From Chryseotalea sp. WA131a (lineage in GTDB: Bacteria > Bacteroidota > Bacteroidia > Cytophagales > Cyclobacteriaceae), in the NCBI GenBank assembly GCA_025370075.1, contig CP073016.1, forward strand, positions 1,550,001 through 1,614,000: a stretch of 64,000 nt of DNA, read 5' to 3'. The notes under the pieces were generated by a model. That model was not told the DNA's origin and ran no database searches. It saw nothing but the letters and a program-made list of their open reading frames with translations. Numbering within the stretch: the first letter of the stretch is position 1; every line of letters begins with the position of its first letter. Shown here in pieces: positions 51,717 through 60,328 of the stretch. The position numbers were made by a program, and so were the translations under genes.

Positions 51717-51888
51717 AAAATTTTTGGTTTTAGTTACTGCCCACACGGGCATTGAGATAAAACTAAACCTATTTTTTTTTTTTTTGCAAAATTTTTACCG
51801 ATAAATATTTTCGGGTTTCGGTGAAAGGCACTTTTCACAGCCAAATTGAAGATTAATATGATCTCCATTTTATCAATACCTTCGCGCC
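51717..51888 (-). promoter_or_regulatory. Conserved divergent leader E, with T14 tract and the RND promoter
   Basis: This is the functional copy beside the intact RND gene. Toward the peptide it has a perfect TGCCC-ACAC-GGGCA hairpin (51738-51751), AAACTAAACC, a T14 run (51772-51785) and the palindrome TTTTGCAAAA. Toward the RND gene it has TACCTTCG at 51877-51884 (-7 type), only 4 bp before the ATG at 51889, so the RND transcript may be leaderless. The peptide promoter is not clear; the conserved AAAATTTTGC may contain its -7 element. Confidence 0.7.
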
Positions 51889-54800
51889 ATGCTCCGCTAC
51901 CTGCTACAACGCCCCATTGCCGTAAGTATGACGCTACTGGTGTCCCTTGCACTCAGTGTGCTACTTTATCTAAACCTGCCCGTATCACTACTACCAGCTT
52001 TAGATGTGCCTGAGATAACGGTGGCGGTGCGATATCCCAACGGCAGTCCCGAGGAGATTGAACAAAATCTATTGAAGCCTATCCGCGAAGGTATGCTTAC
52101 GCTAGGTGGATTGAAAGCAACTGAAAGCTTGGCGCAAAATGAAACTGGCAAAGTTTCGCTGCGGTTTGAGTATGGCACCGTGATGAACTTGGCCTACATA
52201 GAAGCCAACGAAAAGATAGACCGCCTCATTCCTCTGTTGCCGCGCAATGTAGAACGCCCCACGGTGATCAAGTCTAGCACAGCAGACATACCCATGGCAC
52301 GCATACAGGTGGTGCCCAAGTTAAAGATTGATTTGTTGGCCGCATCAGAACTGGTGACCAAGGTGCTGAAGCGAAGGCTGGAGCAATTGGAAGGGGTGGG
52401 TGTAGTGGATGTAAACGGTACACAAGAGCGCGTGATCCGCATTGCACCCAATGAAGAAGTGATGCAAAGCCTCGGCCTTACAGACAGAGATGTTATTCAA
52501 ATCATACAAAACTCAAACCTGGCGCTCGGTTCGCTTTCGGTGAAAGATGGCAACTACCGCTACTTTCTCAAACTGGCCTCACCTATGCGCAGTCCAAAAG
52601 AAATCGAAGAGCTTCCCGTAAAACTTCCTGGCAACTCAGGAGCGGTGCAGCTAAAACAAGTAGCGCGCGTGTACTTAGAGCCGGCCAGGCAAATGGGCTT
52701 TCATATTTTTCAATCGCAAGAAGGGATCGTTATTACCGTACACAAGCAAGCACAGGCGCGCCTGCCAGAGCTGATGCCCAAATTATACGCAGCCGTGGAG
52801 CAGTTCCGGATAGAGTACCCCCAGGTTGCTTTTGATGTCACACAAGACCAATCGCTGCTGCTTACACTCAGCATCCAAAATTTGTCGCAGTCATTAATAT
52901 GGGGCGGGCTGATTGCTTTTGGCGTGTTATTTCTTTTTATGCGTGGCTGGCGCGAGCCGTTGATCATGGGCATTGTGCTGCCGCTTTCTCTTTTGCTTGC
53001 GTTCTCCATTTTTGCACTATTCCATATCTCGCTCAATGTGATTTCGCTCAGCGGCCTGGCGCTGGGGCTTGGCATGTTGGTGGACAACTCTATTGTAGTG
53101 ATCGACTCCATCATGCTGAAGCGAAGAGAGGGCAACCTTTTACTCGATAGCTGCGTGGCGGGCACGCAAGAAGTGATTGCTCCGTTGATCAGCTCTGCCC
53201 TCACCAACTTGGTGGTGCTCACTCCGCTTATTTTTTTGAGTGGCATCACGGGCGCTTTGTTCTACGACCAGGCCGTTTCGGTTGCGGCCATCCTTTCGGT
53301 TTCACTGCTTTGCACTTTCTTGGTAGTGCCACTGCTCTATCTGTTGTTTTTTAAGAACAAACCTTTTGATTCGCGCGAGGACAGTTCGTTTTTTTTGGCT
53401 ATGAAATCCGCTTATAAAAAATCTTTTGAATGGGTATGGTCGCACAAAAAAGTGAGCTTGGCTTTGATGTCTCTCTTAATTCCTACTGCCATTGTTTTGA
53501 CCATCACGTTGCCCAAAGAAGGCTTGCCACAAATTGAACGGAAAGAAACGGTGATCTCCGTTGACTGGAATGAACCCATTGGGGCTGAGGAGTGCCGCGA
53601 CCGTGTGGATGAACTTATTTCCAAAAATAAAGCACTCTTTAAAATAGCCGAAGCCGAAGTGGGCTACCAACAGTTTTTGTTGAGCCGCGAAAGTTATTCG
53701 GCACAGCATGCTGAAATTTATCTCGCCTACACTAACCGGCAGGAAAAAGCAAAAGGCGATGAGGCCTTGAAAAAATATTTTCAATTCAGGTATCCCTTGG
53801 CCTCAGCTCAATTGCGCAATGCACCCAATGCCTTCGAGCAACTCTTTACCTCTGATCAGCCTTTGCTGGAAGCTCGCTTCCGCGATTTAAAATCGAAACG
53901 GGCTCTTTCGATCTTGCGGGCAGATAGTTTATTGAACAGCACTTTGAAAAGCGTGAATGGAAAAGCGAGAAAGGGTTTTGAAAAAGAGACCATGGCTTTT
54001 CTGCATATTGATTTCACAAAACTGCAACAGTATGGCATTGCCTACGAAACAGTCATCGAAAAGTTAAAACTATCATTTGGTGAATACCTGATCACAGACT
54101 TTAAGGATTTTGGCGAAGTACTACCAGTAGTCTTTCAGCCTTTTGATGGTGATTTTAATGAAGCTCTTCAAAACCTTCGAGTGCCATCCTCGCAGGGGAT
54201 CCAATATCCCATTCAGGAATTAATGGAGGTGGAGTTTAGAGAGAGCTACCAATACATCACGGCCGATGCCTCTGGCATTTTTCAATCTGTGGGGATAGAG
54301 GAGGTGCAAAATTTATCTCAAATTAATGACGGGTTACAGGCTGTTTCAAAAGCACAGGATGTGATCGTAGAATTCACAGGACGGTGGTTTGAAAATGAAA
54401 AGAACTTCAAACAGCTTGCCACCATACTGCTTATTTCAGTATTACTAATGTATGTTATATTAACGGCCGAGTTTGAATCTTTAAAGCAACCTTTTCTAGT
54501 GATGATCACTCTCCCACTCGGTTTAGCCGGAAGTTTACTATTGTTGTGGGTTACCGGAGGCACGCTGAATATCATGTCGGGCATTGGCTTGATTGTAGTA
54601 TTGGGTGTGCTGGACAACGATGCGATTTTAAAGATAGATCGAATAAATCGGCTGAGAGAAAGGCTGCCCTTAGAACAAGCTATTCGACAAGCCGGGCTTG
54701 ACCGCCTCAAGCCTATTGTGATGAATACCTGCACCAATGTGTTGGCCATCACGCCCATTGTTTTTTCTTCTGGCTTGGGTGCAGACCTTCAGCGGCCGGT

Positions 54801-54897
54801 AGCGATTACTACCATCGGTGGCTTAGTCGTGGGTACCTTTACGGCTTTGTATTTTGTGCCGTTGGTATATTGGTATTTTGTCGGAAAGAATTCATAG
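51889..54897 (+). CDS. RND efflux transporter permease subunit (second, intact)
   Basis: A 1002-residue RND permease. TM1 lies in MLRYLLQRPIAVSMTLLVSL, followed by a first periplasmic loop (about 35-330) with YPNGSPEEIEQNLLKPIREG. TM2-TM6 include the TM4 motif GMLVDNSIVVIDSIMLKRRE, then a second loop and TM8-TM12 with VVLGVLDNDAILKIDRIN. It would form a proton-driven pump, possibly as a mixed trimer with the 1029-residue RND protein encoded at 36635, and use the adaptor and TolC channel encoded convergently next door. Its 5' end and promoter exist in three further truncated copies to the left. The 3' end overlaps the adaptor gene stop by 6 bp. Confidence 0.93.
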   Translation: MLRYLLQRPIAVSMTLLVSLALSVLLYLNLPVSLLPALDVPEITVAVRYPNGSPEEIEQNLLKPIREGMLTLGGLKATESLAQNETGKVSLRFEYGTVMNLAYIEANEKIDRLIPLLPRNVERPTVIKSSTADIPMARIQVVPKLKIDLLAASELVTKVLKRRLEQLEGVGVVDVNGTQERVIRIAPNEEVMQSLGLTDRDVIQIIQNSNLALGSLSVKDGNYRYFLKLASPMRSPKEIEELPVKLPGNSGAVQLKQVARVYLEPARQMGFHIFQSQEGIVITVHKQAQARLPELMPKLYAAVEQFRIEYPQVAFDVTQDQSLLLTLSIQNLSQSLIWGGLIAFGVLFLFMRGWREPLIMGIVLPLSLLLAFSIFALFHISLNVISLSGLALGLGMLVDNSIVVIDSIMLKRREGNLLLDSCVAGTQEVIAPLISSALTNLVVLTPLIFLSGITGALFYDQAVSVAAILSVSLLCTFLVVPLLYLLFFKNKPFDSREDSSFFLAMKSAYKKSFEWVWSHKKVSLALMSLLIPTAIVLTITLPKEGLPQIERKETVISVDWNEPIGAEECRDRVDELISKNKALFKIAEAEVGYQQFLLSRESYSAQHAEIYLAYTNRQEKAKGDEALKKYFQFRYPLASAQLRNAPNAFEQLFTSDQPLLEARFRDLKSKRALSILRADSLLNSTLKSVNGKARKGFEKETMAFLHIDFTKLQQYGIAYETVIEKLKLSFGEYLITDFKDFGEVLPVVFQPFDGDFNEALQNLRVPSSQGIQYPIQELMEVEFRESYQYITADASGIFQSVGIEEVQNLSQINDGLQAVSKAQDVIVEFTGRWFENEKNFKQLATILLISVLLMYVILTAEFESLKQPFLVMITLPLGLAGSLLLLWVTGGTLNIMSGIGLIVVLGVLDNDAILKIDRINRLRERLPLEQAIRQAGLDRLKPIVMNTCTNVLAITPIVFSSGLGADLQRPVAITTIGGLVVGTFTALYFVPLVYWYFVGKNS

Positions 54898-55941
54898 CAC
54901 TTTCACGGGGGCATCATGAGCCAACTGCAAATTGTTAGTGATGATTACTGCTTGATTTTCTTTTAATCCTTCTATTATTTCAATCTCTTTTCCATTCTCT
55001 CTGCCCACGGTTACATAATTCCATTTAGCCAATCCTCTCTCTGCCGTAAAAACAACATGCTTGCCAGAACGGATCACCACTGCTTCCTTGGGCACAATAA
55101 TGTTTTTATTGTAGGGTATTATAAAAGTTATTTGCACGCTCATGCCCGGCAATAGATCCTTATTCTTCTGTAGCTTCGTCACTACTTTAACTAAGTTTGA
55201 TTTCTCATCCACGCGTGGGTTGACCTCGCTGACTATGCCCTTTAGTATGTCGCCCGTCTCTGAAAGCGTTATAATTTCTGCCCCACTACTAGCAGTTAGT
55301 TTTAAAGCGTCTGCCTCTAAAACGTGCGAAACTACCACTAAACTATTGGAGTCATGTAAGCGGCATAACACTTGACCCACTGTAACAGTGCCGCCTTGCT
55401 TTACATCCAAGTCAGAAACAATACCAGAAACCGTTGCTTTGATAAATGTATTCTCAAATTCCATTTTTGCTTCCCTGTAACCAATCTCAGCCGTTGCCAG
55501 TCCGCTGGTAACCCTGATGTTTTCAATTGCCTTCTTAAATTTAACAGTATCAGCATTGTTTGGGTATCCAATGATCAGATCGTTGTAAGCAACTTGCTTT
55601 TCTCGTAGTTGAATGTTTGCCCTATCAAATGCCAACTTCTGCTTTTCGTTATTAAGTTCAGCAAGTATTGCACCCTTTGTCACAAAATTTCCATTATTGG
55701 TATTGATGGCAGCAATCAGCCCTGCTGCCTTACTTTGGATTTGAACATCCACCAAAGACTGCACTTTGCCAGATGCGCGAACTAAATATTCAAAACGGGA
55801 ACTCTTGGCCAACACAGTGGTCACTTCAGTTGCTGGGATTTCTACTCGCAGTGTCTGAGGATCCTCTTCCTTGATTGTCTTGCTGGCACAAGACCAACCG
55901 ATCAGTAAAATCAATAATTTAATTGTGCGCGAACCATTCAT
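54892..55941 (-). CDS. RND-type periplasmic adaptor lipoprotein
   Basis: A 349-residue membrane fusion protein with a lipoprotein signal (Ile-Gly-Trp-Ser-Cys). It has the standard adaptor plan: beta-barrel and lipoyl half (VQIQSKAAGLIAAINTNNGNFVTKGAILAEL), a short alpha-hairpin (about 100-150), the second lipoyl half (FIKATVSGIVSDLDVKQGGTVTVGQVLCRL) and a membrane-proximal domain ending in GLKENQAVIITNNLQL. It would link an RND permease to TolC. It is the last gene of a four-gene minus-strand operon and is convergent with the RND gene. Confidence 0.92.
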   Translation of the reverse strand: MNGSRTIKLLILLIGWSCASKTIKEEDPQTLRVEIPATEVTTVLAKSSRFEYLVRASGKVQSLVDVQIQSKAAGLIAAINTNNGNFVTKGAILAELNNEKQKLAFDRANIQLREKQVAYNDLIIGYPNNADTVKFKKAIENIRVTSGLATAEIGYREAKMEFENTFIKATVSGIVSDLDVKQGGTVTVGQVLCRLHDSNSLVVVSHVLEADALKLTASSGAEIITLSETGDILKGIVSEVNPRVDEKSNLVKVVTKLQKNKDLLPGMSVQITFIIPYNKNIIVPKEAVVIRSGKHVVFTAERGLAKWNYVTVGRENGKEIEIIEGLKENQAVIITNNLQLAHDAPVKVL

Positions 55942-55999
55942 ACCTTTTGATCTTGCTGAAAAGATACTACTTTAATTCAAAATTCGCTCCTTAGTGCAT

Positions 56000-57445
56000 T
56001 CACTTGTCAGGCGTGTACAGCAGCGTTCCGGTGGCAAAATCAAAAAGCGTTAGCCTTCTAAGATTAAAATAAGAAGACCAGTAGGTGCGTAAAGCTTCCA
56101 AATAACTTCGCTTAGCATTGTCTTTTTCGGTTAGTGCAATATTTAAATTTGTGATATCGATCTTGCCAATCAAATAACGATTCTGTGCCACATTGTATCT
56201 CTCGCGCGCTACTTGGTCTGACTTCTTCGTTATTTCAATCTGAAGGCGAAGTAGCTCAAATTGACGCACCTGAGTAATGATCTCCTGTTCGGCATTCACC
56301 TCATCTTGTGCAATTGTATAGTCATTCAGTTTTTTGTTTGCATAAGCTGTTTGCATGGTTGCTTTATTTCTTCCCCAGTTGAGTACAGGAATATTGAAGC
56401 CCACATTGAATTGTTGTTGTTGCTGCGGGTTGTTGTACAAATCGCCTACAACTAGCCCAACATTATTAAGGCCATAAGAAGCAACCAACGTTGTTGCGAG
56501 ACGACTGCCTTTGGCTCTTGCCACTTCGCTCTCTGCTTCCAGTCGTCTTCGCTCAAATGAAACATAAGCCGCTCGATTGAGCTTTGCATATCTAAGAGCC
56601 TCGTCCAAATTAGGTTCGAGTAAGGGAACTGTCTCTGGAAGTACGAGTTCAAATTCCTCGTCATTCTTGAGACCCAAATAAATGCGCAGGAGCAGGCTAG
56701 CATTTTGCTTGTTGATTCGAGCTGCGGCTACGTCTTGCTTGGACTTGAGCAGCTGCAATTCCACCTGCAACAATTTATCTTGTGAGGTAGTGCCGATGTT
56801 ATAGCGACCTTGCTCAATTTTAAAAATGGTGTCGTTGTTGGCTAAATTAAATCGTGCAATTTGTTCATCAATCTGGGCGGCAATCACCCGAAAAAAAAGA
56901 TCCGAGGCGTTTTGAGAAATAAACTCTAACTGCTCGACAAATTCTCTCTTTGACTCCTCATACTTCAACGGCAAAGTCAGCCGATCCCATTTAAAACTAT
57001 TGTAAGCATAAATGGGCTGGTCCAATCTAATATTAAAAACATTTCCACTCCACAGTTTAGAGTCCCTCGCGATGTCGGTAAAGTAATTGAAATTTGTATT
57101 TGCGGAAATAGTACCACCGGTCCACCGAAGCGGCTGCTGTAAACCCACGTTCACTAACGAATTCGTTTGGTTAATAGGTTGAAACAATCTTGAACCATCT
57201 TGTTGAACAACCTGCACATAACTCAAGCTATAAGAAGGTGCATTCCCACTAATTGCTAACTGGGGGTTATAGCGTGCCCTAAAAGTACGGTACTCCCAAT
57301 ACCTCGTCTCCTTTGCTGTTTCTGTTCGTTTAGAAGAAGGAGACTGAGCGCGCGCGCGCGCTATCACATCTTCGATTGTAAGTTTGTTTTGGGCGTGAAC
57401 CGTCAGGGAGCCTACCAACAAAAAAAGAAAAATAATTTTATTCAT
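56000..57445 (-). CDS. TolC-family outer membrane efflux channel
   Basis: About 481 residues from the ATG at 57445, giving a signal peptide ending in TVHAQ; an in-frame start at 57460 overlaps the permease gene further. It has the TolC/OEP duplicated helical plan: long helices around residues 180-260 and 385-460, with ASDLFFRVIAAQIDEQIARF and NIPVLNWGRNKATMQTAY (the usual N.P.l.W.G pattern) and EVNAEQEIITQVRQFE. It forms the outer membrane exit duct for the neighbouring adaptors. A run of seven GC dinucleotides (57348-57361) lies in its 5' part. It overlaps the permease gene by 8 bp. Confidence 0.93.
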   Translation of the reverse strand: MNKIIFLFLLVGSLTVHAQNKLTIEDVIARARAQSPSSKRTETAKETRYWEYRTFRARYNPQLAISGNAPSYSLSYVQVVQQDGSRLFQPINQTNSLVNVGLQQPLRWTGGTISANTNFNYFTDIARDSKLWSGNVFNIRLDQPIYAYNSFKWDRLTLPLKYEESKREFVEQLEFISQNASDLFFRVIAAQIDEQIARFNLANNDTIFKIEQGRYNIGTTSQDKLLQVELQLLKSKQDVAAARINKQNASLLLRIYLGLKNDEEFELVLPETVPLLEPNLDEALRYAKLNRAAYVSFERRRLEAESEVARAKGSRLATTLVASYGLNNVGLVVGDLYNNPQQQQQFNVGFNIPVLNWGRNKATMQTAYANKKLNDYTIAQDEVNAEQEIITQVRQFELLRLQIEITKKSDQVARERYNVAQNRYLIGKIDITNLNIALTEKDNAKRSYLEALRTYWSSYFNLRRLTLFDFATGTLLYTPDK

Positions 57446-58817
57446 AACGTAACGATGCAATTGGGTCTTGCTGGGCGGCTTTGCGTGCAGGCGCGATTCC
57501 GAAAATCAGGCCCACGGTGGCAGCTACACCAAAGGATAAAACAATAGAAGTAAAACTGATAATCGTAGGAATATTGGCGAAGGATGAAACCAAGTAGGCA
57601 AATACAACACCCAACACAACACCAATAATCCCTCCGCTCACACTGATCATCACGGCTTCAAATAAAAATTGCTGCACCACATCGCTCTTACGTGCGCCAA
57701 TGGCGAGGCGCAAACCAATTTCTTTGATACGCTCCAGCACCGATGCGAGCATAATATTCATGATACCAATACCTCCCACCAACAAGGATATACCCGCAAT
57801 GGCGCCAAGCACATAATTAAAAATATCGTTGGTTCGCTGTTGTTGCTTCAGAAGTAGTTCGGGGATTTCAATTTCATAATCAACCACATCGTAATGACGT
57901 CTCTTTAACATTCGAGAAATAACTTCTGCCGTTGCTTGCAGTTTCTGCGTTTGGTCTACCTGCAAAACCAATCGATCCAATTGATGGTAATTTTTCTTTT
58001 CTTGTTCATTTTCTGTGCTTGCGTTTTGTGCATTTCCGTTCGAATTCCCTTGGCTTCTCATCGCGGCTAATCGGATGCCTTCTGTGGTAACCAAATCGCG
58101 ATTGCGGTAGCGAACCAAAACGGTTTGAAGCGGAGCATAGACATCCATGTTAAAATCTCGAATGCCTAACTTATTGATGCTCGCTTGCGAAACAGTACGC
58201 TCTTTTAAAACTCCTATTATCGTTAACCAATGCGTACCAACTTTCATTGTTTTACCGACTGGATTTTCTTTTGGAAAAAATCGACTCTTCAATGCCGAAC
58301 CGATAATGCAAACGGGCGAACCTGTCCTTCGGTGTTCCTCACTAAATAGAGCACCATCCGATAACTGAAAATCATAAATAGTAAAGTAGGCAGGATCTAC
58401 CCCTACTAACTTGGCAGATCGCCTAAAACCATTGCGAATAACATAGGTGTCTAATATAATTTCAGGACTTACCTGAGTGAGTGTAGGTATTGTCTCGTGA
58501 ATACTTTGCACATCACGCACGGTCAACCCGGGTGAAAATTTCTTCTTTTCCTTCTTGCCTACTTTTTCATTCACCTTTTCATCTTTTTGCTCAATGATCG
58601 GCTTGATCACAATATTATTTACACCTACTAGCTTAATTTGATTAAGAATTTCTTGTTGTGCTCCGTTACCAATCGCAAGCATCGCAATCACGGCTGCCAC
58701 TCCAAAAATAATTCCGAGTGCTGTTAATAGTGACCTAATTCGATTGGCAATTACTGCATCAATGGCAATTAATAAATTTGCCAGCAAGCGAGGGGTTACA
58801 ATGCTTTTAAGTTTCAC
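57438..58817 (-). CDS. MacB-type ABC transporter permease (FtsX-like)
   Basis: A 459-residue protein starting at a GTG (58817). TM1 lies at about 25-55 (IRSLLTALGIIFGVAAVIAM), then a large periplasmic MacB core domain (about 60-330). Three C-terminal helices follow with SLLVGGIGIMNIMLASVLERIKEIGLRLAIGA, quoted in part: GIGIMNIMLASVLERIKEIG. These are the MacB/FtsX family marks. Unlike E. coli MacB it has no fused ATPase, and no ABC ATPase gene is found in the window, so the nucleotide-binding subunit must be encoded elsewhere. With the HlyD-type adaptor before it and TolC after it, it should form a tripartite exporter for peptides, lipids or drugs. Confidence 0.92.
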   Translation of the reverse strand: MKLKSIVTPRLLANLLIAIDAVIANRIRSLLTALGIIFGVAAVIAMLAIGNGAQQEILNQIKLVGVNNIVIKPIIEQKDEKVNEKVGKKEKKKFSPGLTVRDVQSIHETIPTLTQVSPEIILDTYVIRNGFRRSAKLVGVDPAYFTIYDFQLSDGALFSEEHRRTGSPVCIIGSALKSRFFPKENPVGKTMKVGTHWLTIIGVLKERTVSQASINKLGIRDFNMDVYAPLQTVLVRYRNRDLVTTEGIRLAAMRSQGNSNGNAQNASTENEQEKKNYHQLDRLVLQVDQTQKLQATAEVISRMLKRRHYDVVDYEIEIPELLLKQQQRTNDIFNYVLGAIAGISLLVGGIGIMNIMLASVLERIKEIGLRLAIGARKSDVVQQFLFEAVMISVSGGIIGVVLGVVFAYLVSSFANIPTIISFTSIVLSFGVAATVGLIFGIAPARKAAQQDPIASLRYE

Positions 58818-58876
58818 AAATCAGTTTTAATGAAAGTTTGGGTCAATTTCGATACTGCTTCAAATTGAGGATGATT

Positions 58877-60211
58877 CTAATTGACTTTGCTAACAACCTT
58901 TACAGGCTCTGTTGTGGGAACATCCTTTTCCTCTTTTTTTCTTCGCTTCCCGTTTAATTCTGGCAATAAACTAATTTTATCATTTTCCATTCCAGTAGGC
59001 ACCGACAAATACACTTTTTCATCGGCTTGAAGGCCTGCTGTTATCACTGCTTCATTTGAATTGGTCTCTCCAACAATTACCTCTTGCTTACTAATATTCG
59101 CTCCATCTTTTCTAAAAACATACGTAATCGAATCGTATTGCACATGCAAAGATTCCAATGGAATAAACATTACATCGTTCAATACTTGTGCAATGATTTT
59201 ATTACTAGTAGTCATGGATGGGCGCAGCGCTGGGTCAGTTCCATCAATCTCTATCAACACTTCAAAAACCTTTGCGTCAGAGTTAGGTTTCTGCTCGCCT
59301 ACGTTGGCTACTTTGGTCACCACTCCTTTCAATCTTTTATCAGGGTCAGAGTCTAATCCAATCGTTACCTTCTGGCTTGGCTTGACTTTTCTCACATCCA
59401 CTTCATTCACAAAAGTTTTCGATTGCATTTTTGTAAGATCGGGGAGCGTAGCCACGGTTGGCTCCCACATGCCTATGCGCGACCCTTCCTTAATCGGCTT
59501 ACCATCCCAACCCTTCGAATAAATGACCATTCCATCTTCGGGTGCGAGTACATTAAATGACTCCAAGATTTTATTCATCCCATCAAAGTCTGCTTGCACT
59601 TTGCGCAACTCAGCACCCACCTCGCGCATTTTCTCCACGTTCTGGTTTTTCTTGATTTTATAATTTTCTAAAGCCTGTTGATAGGCCCGATTGGCTTTCT
59701 CCAGATTAATCTCTGCCTGCTTAATAGTGGCGGGTGGCTCAAATTTCGACTGCTGTAAAATTATCTCCTTCTCTTCTGCACCGTATTTTAGATTAATCAA
59801 CTCATCACGTGATTGCCGCATGAGCAAAGTTGTATCGAGTTGGGTTTGAACAAATTTGGATTGGGCTTTCTCGTGGTCAATTTTCTTTTGGTTGTACTTT
59901 GTCTGAAATTCAGAGCGGTCTAGTGTTGCCACCCAATCTCCCTTTTTTACAATTGTCCCCTCATCCACAATTTTTTGTAGCGTAACTTCCCAAATTTGAA
60001 ATTGAATAACCCCGGTTGGCCCGATGATCTTTACTGAGTTTTTTGCCTCCAATTCACCGGTGGTTTCTACTTCCACCCGAAATTCACCTTTCTTCACAGT
60101 GGCAAGAATATCAGCCGTTTCTCCAGCTTTTGCCCCTCTAAAGATGAAAAATGCGATCACTAGCGCTAGGGCAACTCCAACGGCAATGAATAGTGTTCGG
60201 TTTAGCTTCAT
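58877..60211 (-). CDS. HlyD/MacA-type periplasmic adaptor
   Basis: A 444-residue adaptor with one N-terminal membrane helix (LFIAVGVALALVIAFFIFRG). It has an extended coiled-coil hairpin (about 85-215, with KYNQKKIDHEKAQSKFVQTQ and a second helix NVEKMREVGAELRKVQADFD), a lipoyl half (SFNVLAPEDGMVIYSKGWDG) and a beta-barrel with VDVRKVKPSQKVTIGLDSDP. A basic, Lys/Glu-rich tail follows. It is the first gene of the operon, 59 bp before the permease gene, and is the natural partner of that permease. The 117 bp upstream to the acyltransferase gene shows no clear signal. Confidence 0.92.
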   Translation of the reverse strand: MKLNRTLFIAVGVALALVIAFFIFRGAKAGETADILATVKKGEFRVEVETTGELEAKNSVKIIGPTGVIQFQIWEVTLQKIVDEGTIVKKGDWVATLDRSEFQTKYNQKKIDHEKAQSKFVQTQLDTTLLMRQSRDELINLKYGAEEKEIILQQSKFEPPATIKQAEINLEKANRAYQQALENYKIKKNQNVEKMREVGAELRKVQADFDGMNKILESFNVLAPEDGMVIYSKGWDGKPIKEGSRIGMWEPTVATLPDLTKMQSKTFVNEVDVRKVKPSQKVTIGLDSDPDKRLKGVVTKVANVGEQKPNSDAKVFEVLIEIDGTDPALRPSMTTSNKIIAQVLNDVMFIPLESLHVQYDSITYVFRKDGANISKQEVIVGETNSNEAVITAGLQADEKVYLSVPTGMENDKISLLPELNGKRRKKEEKDVPTTEPVKVVSKVN

Positions 60212-60328
60212 GGGTTTGATGGGTATGACGTTGATACTTGAAAAACAGGCAAAAGGTTACAATTAAAACCTTAACCATATGTTAAATGTATTTATTGTGC
60301 TTAAGATGAAAGATTTGAAGGTAAAGTT

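Larger units (their letters stand above)
39713..51888. other. Five-cassette peptide/propeller/CxxC lipoprotein array between two RND genes
   Basis: Five related minus-strand units (A to E, left to right) fill this stretch. Each consists of a leader, a short secreted peptide gene, an intrinsic terminator and a propeller-like lipoprotein. A, B, D and E also have a CxxC lipoprotein whose start overlaps the propeller stop. A, B and E end with a different extra gene. Leaders A, B and D are followed divergently by a truncated RND 5' end, leader E by the intact RND gene, and leader C by unrelated sequence. The genes look AT-richer than the flanking RND genes. No transposase, integrase or tRNA is present. 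Confidence 0.85.

Noticed and set aside
39713..51888. The array as an insertion sequence, integron or phage island
   Set aside because: No transposase, integrase, phage gene, attachment-like direct repeat or tRNA was found; the repeated blocks are leaders plus RND 5' ends, not terminal inverted repeats.
57348..57361. Run of seven GC dinucleotides in the TolC gene as a phase-variation switch
   Set aside because: The run is within coding sequence for Ala-Arg repeats (ARAR) and only 14 bp long; with a single copy there is no evidence of length change.
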